Source: an uncultured Ilumatobacter sp.
GTDB taxonomy: Bacteria > Actinomycetota > Acidimicrobiia > Acidimicrobiales > Ilumatobacteraceae
Reading direction: 5' to 3'
Length of the DNA stretch: 15,241 nt
NCBI GenBank assembly: GCA_938049325.1
Contig: CALICC010000047.1
Coordinates: 1 to 15,241 of the forward strand
The notes beneath the pieces were generated by a model. That model was not told the origin of the DNA. It saw only the letters and a program-made list of their open reading frames with translations, and made no database searches. Both the position numbers and the translations under genes were made by a program. Position 1 is the stretch's first letter; each line of letters opens with the position of its first letter. Of this stretch, positions 14,165 through 15,241 are shown piece after piece.

Positions 14165-15035
14165 CGGGATCGTCCGGGCGAAGGCTGTCGAGGAAGTCTT
14201 CGAATTGGGTGCCGAGGTCGTCGGCGCTGGGGATGGCGGCTTCGGCTCGTCGATCGAACTCGGCTTCGAGCATGCGGACGTACATCTTGAGTTGGTCGTC
14301 GTGCTCGATCACCTCGTCGTGCACCTCACGCCATGAGGCGACCTGTTCGGAGAAGTCGGTCGGGCATGGAACGTCGAGTACGTGGCTCAGATGTCGTGAG
14401 AGCGCCGACGTCGCCTGCGGGTGCTCGGCGTTCATGAGGTAGTGGGGGATGCCGACGCGCAGCGACACCGACGGGATCGCTCGCGCTTCGAGTTCAGCAG
14501 CGAGGACGCCGGCGATGCCGGTGACGCCCTGGTACGAGGGCGCGGAGAGTCCGAGGCGTCCGGCGAGTTCCTGATGCGCCGTGCTGCCGGTGACCGGTGG
14601 GCGGCGCGTGTGCGGGATTGCTTCGGCTGACGATCCGACCGTCACGACGGCTTCGCACCCGAGTGCTTCGGAGACGGTGACGATCGCTTCGACGTAGGTG
14701 TGCCAGTACAGGTGGGGTTCGACGCCGAGCAGCGACACGACGTCGCGGTGCCCGGCGTTGCGCTGCACGATGATCTGGTTCGACGGCCACACGATGCTGC
14801 GCACGTCGTCGTCGATCGACACCAGCGGCCGGTGCTGTGTGAAGTCGTAGAACGGATCGGAATCGATCTCGCCGACGACCACGGCGACATCGTGATCGAT
14901 GAAGCACTCGACGGCGTGAGTGGCGGCGTTGGCGACGTCGAACCAGCCGTCGAGCCCGACGAGCATCACGGGCCGATCGAGCGTGCCGATCTCACCGGTC
15001 GAGAAGTTGAGCACCTCGGTGACGTCCACCGCCAC
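14154..15035 (-). CDS. PAC2 family protein (proteasome assembly chaperone-like)
   Basis: This 293-residue cytoplasmic protein matches the PAC2 family. It has RPVMLVGLDGWFDVANAATH (21-40), DPFYDFTQHRPLVSIDDDVR (60-79), a central nucleoside-phosphorylase-like stretch with EAVVTVGSSAEAIPHTRRPP (128-147), QGVTGIAGVLAAELEARAIP (169-188) and VSLRVGIPHYLMNAEHPQAT. The last 80 residues are charged, helical and acidic, ending LRPDDPDGN. In eukaryotes PAC2-type chaperones build the 20S core; the role of the bacterial homologues is not settled, though they are widespread in actinobacteria. GTG 15035 is the furthest start consistent with homology, and GTG 15029 is an alternative. I see neither a TANNNT box nor a good Shine-Dalgarno site, which is consistent with transcription from serC, whose stop is 59 bp upstream. 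Confidence 0.87.
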   Translation of the reverse strand: MAVDVTEVLNFSTGEIGTLDRPVMLVGLDGWFDVANAATHAVECFIDHDVAVVVGEIDSDPFYDFTQHRPLVSIDDDVRSIVWPSNQIIVQRNAGHRDVVSLLGVEPHLYWHTYVEAIVTVSEALGCEAVVTVGSSAEAIPHTRRPPVTGSTAHQELAGRLGLSAPSYQGVTGIAGVLAAELEARAIPSVSLRVGIPHYLMNAEHPQATSALSRHLSHVLDVPCPTDFSEQVASWREVHDEVIEHDDQLKMYVRMLEAEFDRRAEAAIPSADDLGTQFEDFLDSLRPDDPDGN

Positions 15036-15094
15036 ATTCTGCCAGCGACATGGGGTGGGTCAGACGAACCTCGTGGCGTCAGGCTTCGCGAACG

Positions 15095-15241
15095 TCAGGA
15101 GAGTGCTGCCACGACGTGGTCGATCGAGTGTGTGAGCGCCTCGACATCGGTGGGGTCGATCGCCGGGAACATGCCGACGCGCAACTGGTTGCGTCCAAGC
15201 TTGCGGTACGCGTCGGTGTCGAGCACGCCGTTCGCGCGCAG
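15095..15241 (-). CDS. serC: phosphoserine aminotransferase, C-terminal 48 residues (cut by window edge)
   Basis: The minus-strand frame entering at 15241 reads LRANGVLDTDAYRKLGRNQL and continues RVGMFPAIDPTDVEALTHSI, ending DHVVAALS with TGA at 15095-15097. The block YRKLGRNQLRVGMFPAIDP is the characteristic C-terminal small-domain segment of actinobacterial SerC, the PLP enzyme converting 3-phosphohydroxypyruvate to phosphoserine in serine biosynthesis. The PLP lysine and most of the enzyme are outside the window, so intactness cannot be judged. It is the first visible gene of the leftward set serC, PAC2, GNAT. Confidence 0.85.
   Translation of the reverse strand: MRANGVLDTDAYRKLGRNQLRVGMFPAIDPTDVEALTHSIDHVVAALS

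Noticed and set aside
15077..15099. Direct repeat CGTCAGG (15077-15083 and 15093-15099) flanking TTCGCGAA between serC and PAC2
   Set aside because: The copies are 7 bp long and one overlaps the serC stop codon; this is too short to call regulatory.

Overview
This is a GC-rich chromosomal window with tightly packed genes on both strands. It looks like Actinomycetota. The support is a GlgP of the short actinobacterial/archaeal phosphorylase type, a bacterial PAC2 protein, a SerC tail reading YRKLGRNQLRVGMFP, frequent GTG starts, and apparent leaderless transcription with TANNNT boxes 6-9 nt before start codons. An Acidimicrobiia (Ilumatobacter-like) source is a guess from overall feel, not shown. 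There are no RNA genes, insertion sequences, phage genes, CRISPR arrays or intergenic stretches over 300 bp. The longest gap is about 135 bp.

Layout: (1) 1-1844 holds the 3' part of an enoyl-CoA hydratase gene (+) facing an MFS transporter (-). (2) 1922-7599 is a glycogen island. A GT4 glycosyltransferase and glucan phosphorylase glgP run leftward, and branching enzyme glgB diverges from them across about 70 bp. (3) 7633-10691, all on the minus strand, holds an FlK-like thioesterase, a PAP2/Aur1-type membrane phosphatase, galT and a SRPBCC protein. (4) 10827-13674 (+) holds tldD and tldE, the two halves of the TldD/TldE metalloprotease. (5) 13679-15241 (-) holds the end of serC, a PAC2 protein and a GNAT acetyltransferase whose start overlaps the PAC2 stop.

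How the genes work together: the GT4 enzyme probably elongates alpha-1,4-glucan, GlgB branches it and GlgP releases glucose-1-phosphate. GalT interconverts hexose-1-phosphates and UDP-sugars, so it feeds the same glucose-1-phosphate pool, although it is a separate unit about 1 kb away. No glgC, glgE, glgX or treS is in the window. TldD/TldE normally cleaves small modified peptides or unfolded segments, and no precursor gene is visible here.

I do not see a clearly undescribed system. The most informative observations are: the near-universal leaderless -10 signature on likely first genes and its absence on downstream genes; the glycogen locus with an archaeal-like GT4 next to glgP; the exact Thr/Glu/His spacing of the FlK-like thioesterase; and a Cys-containing insertion in the PAP2 protein's external loop.
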